Source of the DNA: Apostichopus japonicus
Taxonomy: Eukaryota; Echinodermata; Holothuroidea; Aspidochirotida; Stichopodidae
Assembly (NCBI RefSeq): GCF_037975245.1
Contig: NC_092562.1
Coordinates: forward strand, 26,796,054 to 26,860,053
Length of the DNA stretch: 64,000 nt
Reading direction: 5' to 3'
Shown: in pieces, positions 21,814 through 36,400 of the stretch
Layout: each line of letters begins with the position of its first letter
How positions within the stretch are numbered: the stretch's first letter is position 1
Notes under the pieces: generated by a model
Told to the model about the DNA's origin: nothing
The model's input: only the letters and a program-made list of their open reading frames with translations
The model's database searches: none
Program-made: the position numbers and the translations under genes

Positions 21814-23829
21814 TGAATGTTATTATTAATATTTACGGAATTCTCCCAGTTTGCCGGTAATGACACTTCAATGGCCTTGCAATTTGCATCTAAGCATTCT
21901 TTATTTTAAGATCTCATGTTTTTTAAATTAACACGTCTAAAAAAAAATGGAAATAATTATATTAATTACGAAAATTAACTGAAATAGCGCATATTGTTAC
22001 TTTAATGGAAGTTATTTTTCTACTTTCGTACTCAGAATATTAGTTAATAAATTAAGGAAAATCAAGGAACCTTCGTAAATTTAAGATCAAGATTTTTTCT
22101 GCCCTTGTTGTTGTATTTATTTTAAGATGTTTTAATGTTTTAATACTTCTTCACATTTACCCTGTTAGAAAAGTTAACTAATATAGGAATATTCATATGT
22201 CTAAGACATTCGAAGTTTTATTTTATACCCAGATGTTATGAAAGACGTTTTAAATCAACCGTTGTAAGAAAGAGAACGTCATTGCTACTTTAACATGTTA
22301 AACAGATTACAACTTTGATAATTTTCAGAACTGTAACTGACAAAGCGCCAAAACAAAGATGATAAGACTGTTATTTTTACATAGATAGTTTCTACAGAAT
22401 ATTTTTACGCCTCAAAGAAGTGAATTTGTATCATTTTCTTTAATGTTATAAGTAGTGTGATAGATCTATCTTATACAATGATTATATTGTGTAAGATAGG
22501 TTTGCTAATGGAAGTCAATGTCTACTTTACCGTAATCGTAAAATATTGATGCCATCTGAGATCATGTTAATAATCCATTCCTAGATAGTAATGGTAATGT
22601 GTTAATATAGTAAATCAGTTCATAACGTTGAACATACAACATTACTGCTTATTACACATCGATGGTGGCATCAACATCCTGGATTCACTTAGATTATCTT
22701 TGATGTAAGATTCATTGTATATTTTGCAGTTCAAACAAAATAGCAAACTGTAACACTGTTACAATTCCGTCACATACACAGAGATATATGACAAAATGTT
22801 GGTATTACTCGACAATTGAAAATGTTCAAAATTTCAATTTTATGTTTAGAACTTCTAAAATCTTCTTGTCAGTTGTTATACCACCTATACATGTGGGGTT
22901 TTTTTTCTCCTTAGGTCTATATTGTACTTCAGAACCGTTCAGCAAACCGTTGATAAACTTTTGACAAACCACTTCACGGTTATATCTGGCATATGACGGT
23001 TAGTTATTGGACACTGATGTTGACAAGACATGAGTTATGTTAGTTGCAGTAATTGCATTCACACTATATGAAACCATTGTTCTACGCAATTAGTACTGTT
23101 ATCATTTTAAATTTCGATCACTAAATATGTCTCTTTCATTTGTTAGACCAGCTTTATGCAATTTTGTTCTCTACGTTATTTTGCAGAATTCATAGAATAA
23201 ATTCAATTTTTGATATACTCTACCAGCGTAAAATAAGCTATATATTGTCTGTATGTTAGAATGAATTCACAATAAATCGTAAATAAAGTTCAGTCTGTAA
23301 ACGGTACCAATTATTCCCTTCATCTGCGTCGAAGAGAGACACATTATGCATAGTTTTACAAGGAAATAACAGATACGGTATCAGAATATCGCTGAATACA
23401 CTAGCAATACATACACTCATTAATGCTGGGGACTAATGCATGGGAAGTTTCACATCGCATTTGATAAGTGAAACTAGTTTTCTCTGCTTCCTTTACTTTG
23501 TGTATTTCTTTGATTCACATCACCAGGATGTATGGTCGCGGAGTAGCTTAAGCAAGCAAACATCACTATATTGACAAATCCAATACAAATTTCGGTGATA
23601 GCATGAGAAAATAAACAAGAGATTATAAACCCGTGACTATAGGTTTCACTTTTTTTAGTTCAATGTGTTAATGTGAACGTGAAAATATTTTCAGTTTTAC
23701 CTTGAGGATCTCATTTATACGTAAATCAGGAGAGGGAAACAACGGATGTTCTGTATTAAACAGAAATTTAAACAACAGTTATAAATAACTATTCTTACTG
23801 TACATGCTTTATCTGTTTTGTTTTCCAAA
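21814..23829. other. Intergenic, nothing recognised
   Basis: AT-rich sequence between transposons downstream of gene A; no coding signal or recognised repeat on either strand. Confidence 0.5.
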
Positions 23830-23960
23830 CTATGATGGTCCGTATTTATTTTTCATTTTTTATTTGAACTTTCGCATAGAAGAGGGTAACTCCGTTAGCC
23901 TATAGGCATAACTTGCCCGAGGCCCTCAGTTACAAAATTTATAAAATAAAATAAAATGGT
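23830..23960 (-). mobile_element. Probable LINE 3' UTR fragment
   Basis: On the minus strand: TGTAACTGAGGGCCTCGGGC, then GGAGTTACCCTCTTC and an A-rich AAATAAA-type tail. This resembles 3' ends of invertebrate non-LTR elements. No RT is readable next to it. Confidence 0.4.
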
Positions 23961-25449
23961 TGAAAGTATGACAGTAAACGAGCAGTATAAAAAAAAATAA
24001 GGAAAACGTAGAGCATACAATATTTAAAATTAAAATGGACATAAAAATTAAAAACAGAAATATGAACATTAAACAAGCAGTATATACAAAGGTAAAAACA
24101 AACCGGTCCGTATTTATCCTTGAGTCAGTCTTATCGAAAACACGAAGAAAATAAAAAATGTTTTGTTGTCTTATTTTCATTTAAAAATGAGTCCTTTCCA
24201 GCTTTTTAAAATAGTTTCTAGCATCTATGAGAAACAACACTGACAAAACAGTTTTGACCCTTCGATTATTATATTACACAATACTTATAGTACCGATTAT
24301 GTGATTCTACGATAACACTCAAGCTTATTTGTATAGCCGCTAAAATGAGAATTTGCAGCTTGGAATAGAGCAACATTTAGGGTTTGTATTGGGTTTTCAT
24401 ATCGATCATTTTCTTCCGTCGGTATATATTTACTTACAGTAACACAGTAGGCTTATTTTCTTTTAATTCCAAAGTTCTTAAAAAATTGCACATAGTCTTT
24501 CTGAAATATGTTACTAACTGCCAGAGGACTTAAAAGATCTTTGTATCTCATCGTAACATCAGACTCCTAATCACCTTTTGGTGTGATATTTCTTCATTGA
24601 AGTTAAAACAAGTGTTTACTCTTTTATCGTACTGGGCTTAAATGCAAATTGAAAACATAATTTTCACACGAGAAGAATGTAGAACCGTCTAGTTACAACT
24701 TAAGTCAGTTTGAACTTGGTTGCCAAGATATCAACGTGTAAATAAACAACCAGGAATTAAAATAATTTTCTAATAGCTGAAATAGTTGCTTGCTTAGCAA
24801 ATTTGCTGCAGGATTTTCTGAATGATTGAGGCGCAAACGGCGCCCTGAAAGCATTTTGTATCGCAAAGATAAATCATTTGTTTTTCAATTTTATTCCATT
24901 GTGTTAATGCATCTGGCAATGACAGAGTGAATGATGTCATCAGGTCACTCCAGCTAAAATGTCTTTTTTTTTATTTGTAAATCATTTATCCACAGAGGAA
25001 CACAATATTTCTATAAAAGAAAATACACTTTCCCTGTCCTATGATTCAACTTCTCAGTGGAATTGTTGAAAGATTAGCCACTTAAAATAAGCTACGTCCA
25101 TTCAATCAACCATCTCGAGACAGAATATCAATGAAAGTTATTGAATGACACAACCCCGATACCTTCAATGTTTTTTTTTTTTTGCAACAAATCTGGAAAA
25201 CAAGTCTTGTTAAATTAAAGTTTATATTTCTAATGCTTTGGATGGTTTTAATATTTTGATACGTTTAATTGTTTTTATCAACGAAATTTTTCTCTCGAAA
25301 TAAATGAACGCCTATTTACTGTCTGATGTTTCACCCACCATCGGGCTGAGGCACACATAGACCGATAAAAAGGACCAAACGTAACGAGTGTCCCTGGCTC
25401 TTCCCAAAACTTCCCCTATCATTTTTTTGACACACCAGCCGATTTACAC
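23961..25449. other. Intergenic, nothing recognised
   Basis: AT-rich, no coding signal. Confidence 0.5.
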
Positions 25450-25720
25450 AGAGATTACAGAAACTACCGTACTGTATAATGTTAAAGTTGTGTATCACAG
25501 TAACAACTGGGTCGTGCTGCATAATATGATACATCGGTAGCATTAGCTATTACGAGTACAGTAAGAAATGAGGAAATGTGTAATCCCAAACTAATTCATC
25601 AACCTGGATTTGTTGGGATTACACATATCCCCAGTTCTTACTGTAATCTTAATAGCACATGCTACCGATTTATAGCACGATCCAGTTTTTACTTTGGTAC
25701 AAAACTTTAAGATTTATAGT
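25450..25720. mobile_element. Palindromic (fold-back) element, copy 1
   Basis: Left and right arms are imperfect inverted repeats of about 110 bp around 25600 (GGAAATGTGTAATCCCA / TGGGATTACACATATCC; GTCGTGCT / AGCACGAT; CGGTAGCAT / ATGCTACCG). The sequence is related to 41200-41395. It could form a long hairpin; typical of a palindromic MITE. Confidence 0.7.
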
Positions 25721-26168
25721 AGTTACTGCGTTCTCTGAGTGCATCGGGTGGATACGCACGTATACGTACACATTTTGCATAGTGTGTATATGGTAGTGCC
25801 ATTACGGTTTATCTAAAACAGGGCTTAGACTCCTTTTAGTCTGCGTAGCCATGCATGCAAATGTTTCACAGAGTATCACTTCCTGGTTTACATGCGATGA
25901 CTCATCATATGGTAGATTAGAAACAATTGCCTATATATATAAATATATATATAAAGTCTATATTTTGTTTCAAATAAGCATTAAACAGAAACCAAACGAC
26001 AAACTTAGACTTTGGTTATGTTATTTTGTTGATAACTACTGGATATCAATTAACTATTTTCTAATTCTTCCGCAAGTTAATATATAACATAAATCCTGAA
26101 CGCTTTTCCCACGAAGAACGATGAAGGCGGAGATGGTCTCATTCCCCTCCTATTCCCTTGCGCACACC

Positions 26169-27532
26169 CAGAGACGTAGCTAAGGCCTGATGATTGGGGG
26201 GTGAAGAGGCTGAAATTCCACTGGATGGGTTTTGGAGCCAGAAAATTCCGACTGCTGCCTTGTACCCCCCCCGCCCCCCCCCCCCCCGCCGCTACTCGTC
26301 AACGATACGGTCAGTGTCAGTCAGACACCCCATCTTTAGCGACTGCATTTTTGTTCCAAACTTTTCCGATACATTTGTACCACTGGCCCTCACTTCACAA
26401 ACTTATTAATCACTCTGGGTAAGCAAGTAGGCAACTGAGTATAAGTTTTCTGCTTTAAGGCTACATAGACTACTGACTACAAAAGCTATGTTAATGTAAC
26501 AAAGGGGAATTTTTTTTTTCAACAAATTATATTCGGCGACATAGTGAATTACCGAAAAATACAGTGCTTTTTCTTAGCGCGCTTAATATCATTTTCTTTG
26601 GGGGAAGCGGGTCTACTTATTACTCACATGAAAAATGTTTAAATTGTTCACTTCATGCCAACTGAGCATTTGGAATGAAGTGAACAATTAAACATTTTGC
26701 AGAAAAATGTTGAATTGACGAGATACGATGAGCTGTCAGTTAAACATTTTGCAGAAAATGTTTCAATTGCTCAGTAAGAATGAAGTGAACAGTTAAACAT
26801 TTTTCAGAAAAATTGACGATATACGATAAGTTGTCAATTAAACATTTTGCATACAATTTTTCAATTGCTCAGATGGAATGAAGTGAACAATTGAACATTT
26901 TGCAGCAAATTTCCATTTGACGAGATATGATAAGTTGTCAATTAAACATTTTGCAGAAAATTGTTCAATTACTTAGTTAAAGCAACTGAGCAATCCAACA
27001 TTTTTCTGATTTTTGATAAGATTTAATCTTGTTATCTAAACAATTAACTGATAAATGTCAACTTATGTGGCAAAGTTTTTCTTATGTTGATGGCACTTTT
27101 AAGCTTCCGTAGATTAGCATTGCGTGTTTTAATTGTTAACATAGAGACAATATATATACTGAACTTACTTGAAGCTAGCGAATAGCGTCAATCCACCCAA
27201 TAGCAAAATTAGTACATAAATAAACCGAACGTTGTACAGTTGTTCTATTAGGCATTTTTATTTAGAGTATTCAAAATCATACGAAGTTTTGTATGGTGCC
27301 GTATAAGGATCGCGAGATACAATTTCTCAAAGTGGCAAGAAAAACGTGGTAAATATGACTGATTAAAGGTCAATTTTGACCAAAATGTTTAGGCCATTCA
27401 CAATCACAAGAATGTATGAATAGGCATAGGTAAATTAGAGTGCGACAGTCGGAAATTTTCCAACTATCGTCAGATTTAACAGGATGGGGGGGGGGGTGAG
27501 ACACCCCACACACCCCTTTAGCGACGTCCCTG
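26169..27532 (-). mobile_element. hAT-like non-autonomous DNA transposon 2
   Basis: Ends CAGAGACGTAGC...GCGACGTCCCTG with a perfect 8-bp target duplication CGCACACC (26161-26168 and 27533-27540). It is the inverted relative of 20692-21805 and retains sequence deleted there. It carries G/C homopolymer tracts and internal repeats, no transposase. Confidence 0.87.
26636..26995. repeat. Internal subrepeats of hAT-like element 2
   Basis: Six or so copies of an AACATTTTGCAG motif about 50 bp apart, alternating with GGAATGAAGTGAACA and GACGAGATACGA segments. Probably subterminal repeats that bind transposase; inference. Confidence 0.65.
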
Positions 27533-27540
27533 CGCACACC

Positions 27541-30336
27541 GATGTCGTTTATTTAAAACAAATTCTTGCAGCTTACGACCCAAAGTAGACAATTCTTAAA
27601 CAAATTCATTGCATTTATATAAGTCGACCCAGAAGGCTTATATTTCATAGATATCGTTTATCAATGACACTCCCGGGAAAATGTAACGATAATGGACAGA
27701 TATAATGATCTTCGAGATGCGTTTTGCCAGTTTCACAAGACCCATTCAAAAAAGGGGCGTCGTTTTCTGTCCGTTGCATCATATGACCGTTTAGGAAGCG
27801 GAAAAAACATATATTTCTTGTTGAATGTGAGTTAACGACAGCCACAGGCAACCATGAACACCTTTGCATTTTCTTTTGAAATATAAGTTAACAACATTTG
27901 ACAAGAAACGTGTTGAAAGTGTTTTATGGCCAAACCTACATTACTTGGGAAGTGTTACCAAACAGTACAATATTTACATGTACATGTACTCTAATTACTC
28001 AGCGACGTTGTAGTTCTATGAAACTTCGTATAGAATGACGTCGCACTTTGGACTGCAAGGACATCGTCAGAGCTAATTTACAGACATTGTCGTGATCGAG
28101 AGCCTAGATATAGTCCTGTTTTGTCATATATTGTGAGCATAAGACTTGCAGTTATTGTGAAAGCTATGGCATCCGGTTACTATAAGAGAAATACCAAACA
28201 CGCCTAAACTAAAGAATTCAGCTAGGCCTTCCTTAAAAAATCCCCATAGCATACAGAACAGTAGTAACAAACAAGACAGGATAAACAAGGTCAGAGAGGC
28301 ACGTGCCCTTCCAGTTTTATGCAAACATTTGCCGTTTATGCACCGTTAATTAGTATATCTCGATAAAGTGGTAACTCGTTTTGTTATCGTTACAATGTGT
28401 GTTGTTGTTAATGTGGTGTCCATTCTACTCTACCGTACACTGACTCCACATAAAAAAAATACACCTACAGGCTAGGCAACTAATGTTTTGCACAATTTAC
28501 ACGAAGACATGCCGGAAGAGAGAGAAGAAGGCTAACCATGTACATACCCAATGAACCATTGCACTGAGATACTTTTGAACGATTTACAGGATAGTGACTA
28601 GTTTCCTGCAGCGGTAAGTAATCTGCCTATTGTGTGTAGTTCAATCACCGGGAGGTGATTTTCAAACTTTGGATAGGCCTGGATATGTTGACCGAATTGC
28701 TTGCATATAGTTGTTCTGCGCAGTTAATGAATGTTCACATGTGAAGCATTCATATTCGTTACATGAGAAATTGGGATAGGCCAACAAGCTTAGGCTAAAT
28801 CATCACCAAACGCAGACATGGAAACACAATTAGCTTGAATTGGGATCCATATAAGTAGCATAGTCCTATCCTACTTCTAGGTCTTATACACTTAAATCTA
28901 CGGTAGCCTTGCCTAGGGTCGTTATGTTTAAAGGCTAGGGGCATTTCGCGTAGCCTAAGTTAGGTAAAGTGTTGTTTTGAACTAGTGAGACAGAGGCAAC
29001 AGCAGTGGTATGATTATATCCTACGTCAGTAAGAAAACAAATGGTATTTTCAGGAAGAATTTTTAAGAAGCCTATGCAAAACTAGCAAACTCTTTTGGTC
29101 AACTAGACGTAGTCCTAGCCTAAATGGCTATTCTAATTTCAGTTCATGTTCAAATTCATTAACTTAATTTCCTAAAAAGGATTGGAAATTAGTAAGATAA
29201 CATTCATTAAAAACTTGTGCATTAATGGCTCACAGGGAATTCTAAGACAACTCCAAATCTTTCCAATATGTAGCTTCAAGTTGTTGTAGTGTTTGTGGTG
29301 ATCATGGTCATTGTCCCTTTTTGAAATTTTGTACTGGTACTGTAGGATGTAGTAGCCTAGGCTCCTTAAACCTAACTTTTTAATATAACATAATTCCATT
29401 GGAAATTTATATCAAATTTGACAGTAATATTTGGATGAATATTTTGAGCAGCAAAAATGTATTCAACATTGCTGTTCATGTAATCAGTCAATTGGGATAA
29501 TTTTCTTATTAATTAATCTTAGCAATTTGCTACAGTCAATGCACATGTCTTCCCATATCATGCTTCAAAGCACTTGTAAGAGCAGTATGAACTATTCCTC
29601 ATCGTTTTCAATTGAAACTGCTGGTCAATACAAGGGCTTTAAAGCAGGACATGAAAGTATAAGACAACTTGATGAAAGCAATGATATCGACCATCTGATT
29701 CTGAAAAATATAGCACTTTGAAATACTTGCACACTTTACTAGGCTATCTGGCTAACTCTCTGTTTATCTGGTAAAGTCATGAAATTTCTAAAATGCATGT
29801 TAACTGTATTGTCACATCCCTATTCCCTACATTTACAATATTGATAGTACACTGATGTATGCTCACTCATCAATATTTGAGTTTTCAGATTAAAGAGTTT
29901 TTAACAAAGTCCATGTACATTACTTAGTAATTTAAACCTTCCTATAAGCACTATAGTTTCAAATGCCAGTTTCAAATGCCAGCTAATAGGACCAGATGCA
30001 TTTTCTTCAATTCACTTGACATGTTTAAACATTTCATGACCACCATGAGAAAGTGATCAACCAGTTTCAATAGTGAACCTGCATACTTGAAGCTTTAACT
30101 TTTAAATGTTGTTTCCTTCAAGTATCAATTGTGTATTGCATTGAAAAATAATCTTTTTTGACAATTCTTTGATTTTCAACCTCTGTTTCTGAGATGCCAA
30201 ACAGTCAACAGTTGATTCAATTCATCAGAAATGTTCTGTTTAGTGTAGACATAGATAGTCACCTGTACACAACATAGTATTACGGAGGTTTATGATTGTA
30301 CATAATATAAATATCTTCACTTGAATTTCCTCTCAG
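27541..30336. other. Intergenic region upstream of gene B
   Basis: No element recognised. Should contain the gene B promoter and non-coding exon 1. No TATA/Inr arrangement is convincing; a strong donor GCG/GTAAGTA at 28613/28614 is the only lead. Confidence 0.4.
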
Positions 30337-30365
30337 GTTTAACAAAGATATTGTCAGAAGAAAAG
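30337..30365 (+). other. Gene B 5' UTR segment
   Basis: TTTCCTCTCAG at 30326-30336 is a good acceptor directly before the leader, so a non-coding first exon upstream is likely. The frame upstream of the ATG is open but has no ATG. A strong donor (GCG/GTAAGTA) at 28613/28614 is one candidate for the end of exon 1; this is inference. Confidence 0.45.
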
Positions 30366-30441
30366 ATGACTTACAAAGTGCAGGTCATTGCTGTGACTAC
30401 GTTGCTGCTGTGGCAAACACTCCTCAGTTATGGACAAAATG
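30366..30441 (+). CDS. Gene B exon 1 (coding): signal peptide
   Basis: It encodes MTYKVQVIAVTTLLLWQTLL then SYGQN, a classic signal peptide: short charged start, Leu/Val/Ala/Thr core, polar end. It ends in phase 1 before GTAATG. The ATG at 30366 is the only one in frame before the hydrophobic core. Confidence 0.8.
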
Positions 30442-33400
30442 GTAATGTTGTGTTTGTGTTGTTGCTTTTACAGCAGTCCACAATGTTGATATGTTATAAA
30501 GTTTGTAGCAATGCTATGCCTATACTTGTGATATGAAATATTAGTAAAAGCAACGAAACTTCTACCCTTGCAGTATCAAATTGTTAATTAGGTTACTGTA
30601 AACTATTTGGATCCGTATAAGACTTGTGATATCAGCTTAAGTGATATTGATGTAATTACACTGATAATGCCGGTGCATTGGGTAATGTACGCATGCTTTA
30701 TTTATGCAAAAAACATGTTACACCATGACAGCAATTTAATTTCCAACTCTGGTCACCTCTCATTCTTCAAGAAAATCAGGGCTATACATCATCTTCTCTT
30801 CAGTGCCTTTTTTTTATTTGAAACGGTTTCTTCAATTCCAATTCCCATTTCCTTCATCTATGGTAGCTATGATCTATAAATGTAATTTAAGCAGGAAAGA
30901 AAAAGTAAAACCTTTGTCAATATGTTTTACAGTAGTTCAGATCTCTCAGATCCTGTAAACAACGGTGAGGTGTATATTATTCAATTACCAGGAAATTCAA
31001 CATCCTGTTTCACATTTTTATATCTACATGGGTCTGATAGCTCACTGTACTGTTCTACTGTACATTTGTATGATACTGTCACCATTCAAATATATTGCAT
31101 GGTATAGTGTACACCTTGATAACACTATATCTGGACTTTAAACATCTATGTAATCATAAAAATATGTACAATTATCAAATGCTGTGCTATGTATGCTTAG
31201 GGGAAGAACTTTGATAAAAAGGTTTACTGTTGTCCTTAACCTTTAGCATCCAATGTAGCACTATTAAATTTATATAATGGGTCTTGTTGCTAGTCTCAAT
31301 CTTAAGAGGAAGTAACTGTATGCATGCATACAGGAGAGTCTTACATTATTATGCCTGTATATATCAAAGGATACTGTCATATTGGTAATTTTAAACAGTT
31401 CTTCTTTAAACAGATCTGAAGCTTTAACACTTCCGTGTTAGATATGCTGCTCAAACAATGTGCAGCATTGTTTTAACTGGTGCTACATATAAGTTCGATC
31501 TAACCTTTTGGAAACATAAGAAAGGAAAACAATGTCCCCATTTATTCTATTTTGCCTAAATGTCTTCTGAAATGATGAATTGTACCAACTTTCTTCAATT
31601 ATGAATGGAAGGGCAAAAATGGTATGAATGGATGGCTTCAGGCATTTAATTAATTTGGATGTAAAGTAGATCATTAGAAACCACAGCTGTCAGTCTAGGT
31701 TGTATTTTTTTTTTATCCCTTTTACTTTTTGAGAAATGAACAGCTGCGGTTAATAAGTGGCTTCTATGGAAATCATGACGATATTTTACTTGTTTACGTG
31801 TTTATGTTCTTGCTGTTAACATATTAAGTGACGGGTCTGTATACAGTAGGTCGACCAATATAAACAAAGACTAGGTAAGTTATCCCGATACAACGTTCGC
31901 AAGACTTTGGGAAAATATTTGTATTTGATTGCATAAGATTTAACGTTTACATTTATTTCCAAATTATGCAAGGGCAAATAGTGTTGAAAGTCAGTAAGGA
32001 ATGTCCTGTTATTTATGTAACAATGAAACTCCTAGCTCAATTAAAGTTCACACTTGTTTTTGTTTTCTGAATAACAATACACACCTTTACTGCAGAGGCT
32101 TAAGAAAGCAGCCAATCCATTAAAAACATTATTTCTAATCAGCCGTATTACAGGGCTTTTGATTCCTATGGGAATCATTATGATTGTTTACTTGTTTCAC
32201 TTGTTTTAACTTTATTATGTTTTTTTGTTCTTGATGTCTACTGGCAGTAAACAAAAGCCTTATTTTTAACTGCTATACAGCAAATTCCACTGGCATTCAA
32301 GTCAGTAAATAGCCAGCATTTTGGGAGCTACCAAAATTAGTAACAATTGAATGTTAACATTTTTGCATGAACACACTGGATTACAAAATACCATAACATT
32401 TCAAATAACAAATATCTGATTTATCCTAAGTTAGTCAAGCTGCTTTCTTTAATAAAAACAAAAATTGCCAACCCTGCTTTCATTTTACAAATGCAAGTTA
32501 CAGGTTTGCCATCACACGTGTAAGGTATGTGTGAAATATTGAATATAATATACATGATATAATGAATACTGTGCACAGCAGTCTACAGTACAGTGTGAAC
32601 ACTACGTATTATATTGTCAACGTTTTGTAGTCTGAACTTCAGAACTGGTTTGTATGTTTTTGATTTTTTGACAGAGGCAAAGTGACCTGTGAGATGGTGA
32701 TGATATGTGTGATGGCATGTGAATGTGTATGTATGTGAGCCCCTGTATGTGAACACCATAATTTTAAACTAGCACATATAGATTAAGTTCATACTTGGGA
32801 TGTGTATTGATCCCCATGCTGTGCGCAAACTACCTATTGAATTGAATTGGTGGAGTCACATTCTGAAAACCTTTAAAATATGATAACTGTATTAAAGGTT
32901 AAGCTACAATGACCACAGTGGTATCGAGTGAGTACAAGAACAAGATAATGTGTGGTCAATATAGGTCGAGTCTGTAAACCCTGAAAATGTTGAATGAATT
33001 TTATGCTAGGAAAGTGGATCCATGTTAGTCAGTAGAAGGAACCTGTTGAGCTTGGAGAATATCTAAGGTCATTTCAAGTCAACTATGTAGACCCTTGTAA
33101 ACTTGATAACTTAAACATGTAAAGCTTGAATTACTATAATATTTGGTATTTAGGTCTACATTAGTGAATACCAGAATAAGTTTGCTTCTTGGGAAGTCAA
33201 CTGTCATTTGAGATTATTAGAAGTTAAAGTCTGAAAGCTCTTGAATACACAAATGTCTCTAGTACAGCATGAATTAACATGTAAGTTGACATGGAAATCT
33301 AAAAACAGCGTGGACCTTGCAGATAAATTCATGTGAGTAATGTTTAACACTTAAAACTCTAAACAGTATTACTGTTCAAGGTTCTTGAATCTAAAATGAG

Positions 33401-36400
33401 GAATTTATCACTCAGCCACTTGGCTCTCTGGTTTGTAAGTGAGGTTGTTTGTAATTATATATTGTTATATTATGGTTATATTATGGTTATATTATGATTC
33501 AGAGCAAATTGTTTTTATGCCATAATATTTATTGGTTTACTAGTTTCTTTGTGACCCTGACCCCCAATAATTCCAACACAGGTGGGAAATATCCTAGGAA
33601 ATTTGATTGCCTCATGTTATAATACAAAAAATTGTTTAAATGTAACAAGAGGATAGTATAAAGTTAAATATAAGAGCATACATCTGTTTTGTTTGCAAGA
33701 ATCTAATTGTATTCTTTTCTTTTCAATGACAGTTAACATGTTCTCTCTCAATAGAGCCAGTAAAGATGACTTTCCTCGGAGTAAAGCCTTTTGAGTCTGA
33801 AAATACTAAAACACACTATCAGTGTCACATTAGCGAATCCGATGTTATTGCAGCAACTGCCCATGTAGAGTCTTTCAGGACAGTTTGGACAAGGAATGAT
33901 GCTAATGAAAATGTAGATCCACCAGCTCCAGCCTGGAATGCTGGTGGTGCTTATAAACATTGGAGGGTAACATTGGACAATAATGGAAATAATGACGCCT
34001 TTGGGGTGTTTGGATGTGAAGCTGCATTAAATGGAAAGATCACTACATCAATCTCCGGGATATTTATGAGATCAGATGGTGAGTTACTCACAGCTGTAGT
34101 TATTGGCCTGTGTTATTGGCCTGTCATACATTATATCATTATATAATAATACAACGTTATCACAGGTGGTATGATAATAATATGTGGACGTTTTACTGCA
34201 GCGTGTTTAGAATAGATTACATAATATGAGCATAACACATTACAAGTCTCCTGTTATATTGCATATATTGCATATATTGCATATTTACAAATGTATTCCT
34301 GACAAGAACATTTTTTGGGGGAACAATATTCAAGCTGGGTTAAGCAAAAGTGGTTGAAGTGATTACATAAAACATTATAGTGCAATTAAGGGTAGGCATT
34401 GGTACTGCTAATAAAACAATCTGGACGATTGTTGCACTATACTTTCAACATGGCTTTAATTGCAATGCAGTCATGTGGATGAGGATAATGACCGTGTAAA
34501 TGTCAACTTCAATATGTAACAAGACGACATTTGGTTGAAATGCAAAGCAAATGACAAAACGTTACATGCTTCTTTGCACAATTTGCATCAACTTTATCTT
34601 GGACCCTTTAATGCGATTCCATACTTGACACTTGATTCCTTTGTAGCATCAGCCTGTTAATATCCAGGAGAATGCAAATTGTAAAAATACAGCTAATTTT
34701 GTGTCATACCATTAAACCGTTCTTCTAGAGTTTTACTGGATGTGGTTGCTGTAGCATTAAGTTATTTGAGGCATTTATGTTGACATACATGTATTACCAG
34801 AAGTGCTGAAAAATATTGTTCTTACAATATTTTTGTTAAGAACTTGTTAAATGTTTGATTTAGTATTTAATACCATATAGATTTTACACAGGCCAATATA
34901 TATAACTCATGTATATATTGTTACAATGTCCTTGATTTCAGCCGATATTGTACCCAGTGATGAGTTGGTCTCATTAACTGTCAATGCGGGTGATACAGAT
35001 GTAAGCATTGGTATGAAGAGCACCGGATCGAAGGATGTTACAGACTTCAGATGGTTGAAGGATGATGTAAAGAAGAGTGCTTTTAATGGAGATGATAGTT
35101 TGGTCATCAGTGGAGCAGTTGAGGTAGATGATGCTGGTGTCTATGAGTGTCATATCCAAGGCCAGAGGATTAATGCAACACAAGGTCTAAAACTGTTGAT
35201 AGTGAGAGGTTTGTAAATCACTTACATATTTCAGATATGAATTACTTAATAGCCATTTACTAAACACATCTTTGTTTAAGAGACATTCGTTATCATAATG
35301 TGTTAAAGCCCAACAGGATTGTGGTTCATGACACCATAACAATCTCATATTAATAAAATATAGGATATTCTGTAAGGTCATTTGACTATCACAGCTCTAT
35401 GTCTTGCGACTAGATTAATGGTTGTTTCAATTTGTGAACTATTTTTAGCAGATAAATCCTTCCTTTCCCCATTATGAAGATCGCGAGTGGTGATGTTTTC
35501 ATGGAAGAAGTAATTCAAAGCTTAAGTTTCCTTGTATAACATTGCATGTTATATTGCTGTATCCTTGGAATGTGGTTGATTTGAAATGTTGACACAAAGT
35601 GTTGATCCTCACTTCATCACTATTGTAAGAAAGCACAGAATATATATGGACATTGAAATCTAATTACACTCACTGCCACACCATTTAGTCTGACAATGAG
35701 AGTGTTACAAGCTTAATACCATCTTGCAAAAACGCCAAACTCTGAACATTTGTGTTCTATGAGATTTACTAGAATTCAAAAACGTTAACATTCTGAAAAT
35801 CAGTGTTTTGCACAGTATGCTTTTTCCCTGATAAAATGTCAAAAGTCTGAGGTAATGTATCTGTGCCAAACTGCAATAATCTGAAAATTTACTATTTTGA
35901 AAAGATTTACTAAGTGTATGAACTGTAATAATCTGAAAATTGCAGTTTTGTAGAAATTTGCTTATTGTGTAATAAGGTACAAGTATAAAACTTGCCGTTT
36001 CACACACTTGCCAAGATCTTGACAAACATCTACAATCCGGCACTTGAAACAGAAATATTACTTTGTGTCGTAACATCCACAAAATGTATTTTGCCATTCA
36101 CAGATTTTCTCTTTTGTATTGCCATAATGACATTAACTAACATGCTGTTGCCAGATGCATCTATAAAATGTCACCAAGTTTTAAAAACATTGTACTTCTA
36201 CATTATTTTTTAGATGTTGGTTGTTACTTCCAGATGCAAAAAAATCCAGCACTTTCGTTAAACTATGAACTTTAGTCATCAGATTACACTCTATTGGCCA
36301 ATAATCAACTTTATAGATCACCTTAAACGGGTATCTAATTTAAATAATATAAAACGTCTGACAATATCTATAGAGTTAATTAAAACATTTTATTCACTAA

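Noticed and set aside
28124-28324. Minus-strand 66-codon frame with a signal-peptide-like hydrophobic run
   Set aside because: No splice sites, homologous motif or neighbour support it; a short hydrophobic frame in AT-rich DNA is expected by chance.
29431-29721. 96-codon plus-strand frame
   Set aside because: No recognisable motif, AT-rich composition, no poly(A) or splice context.
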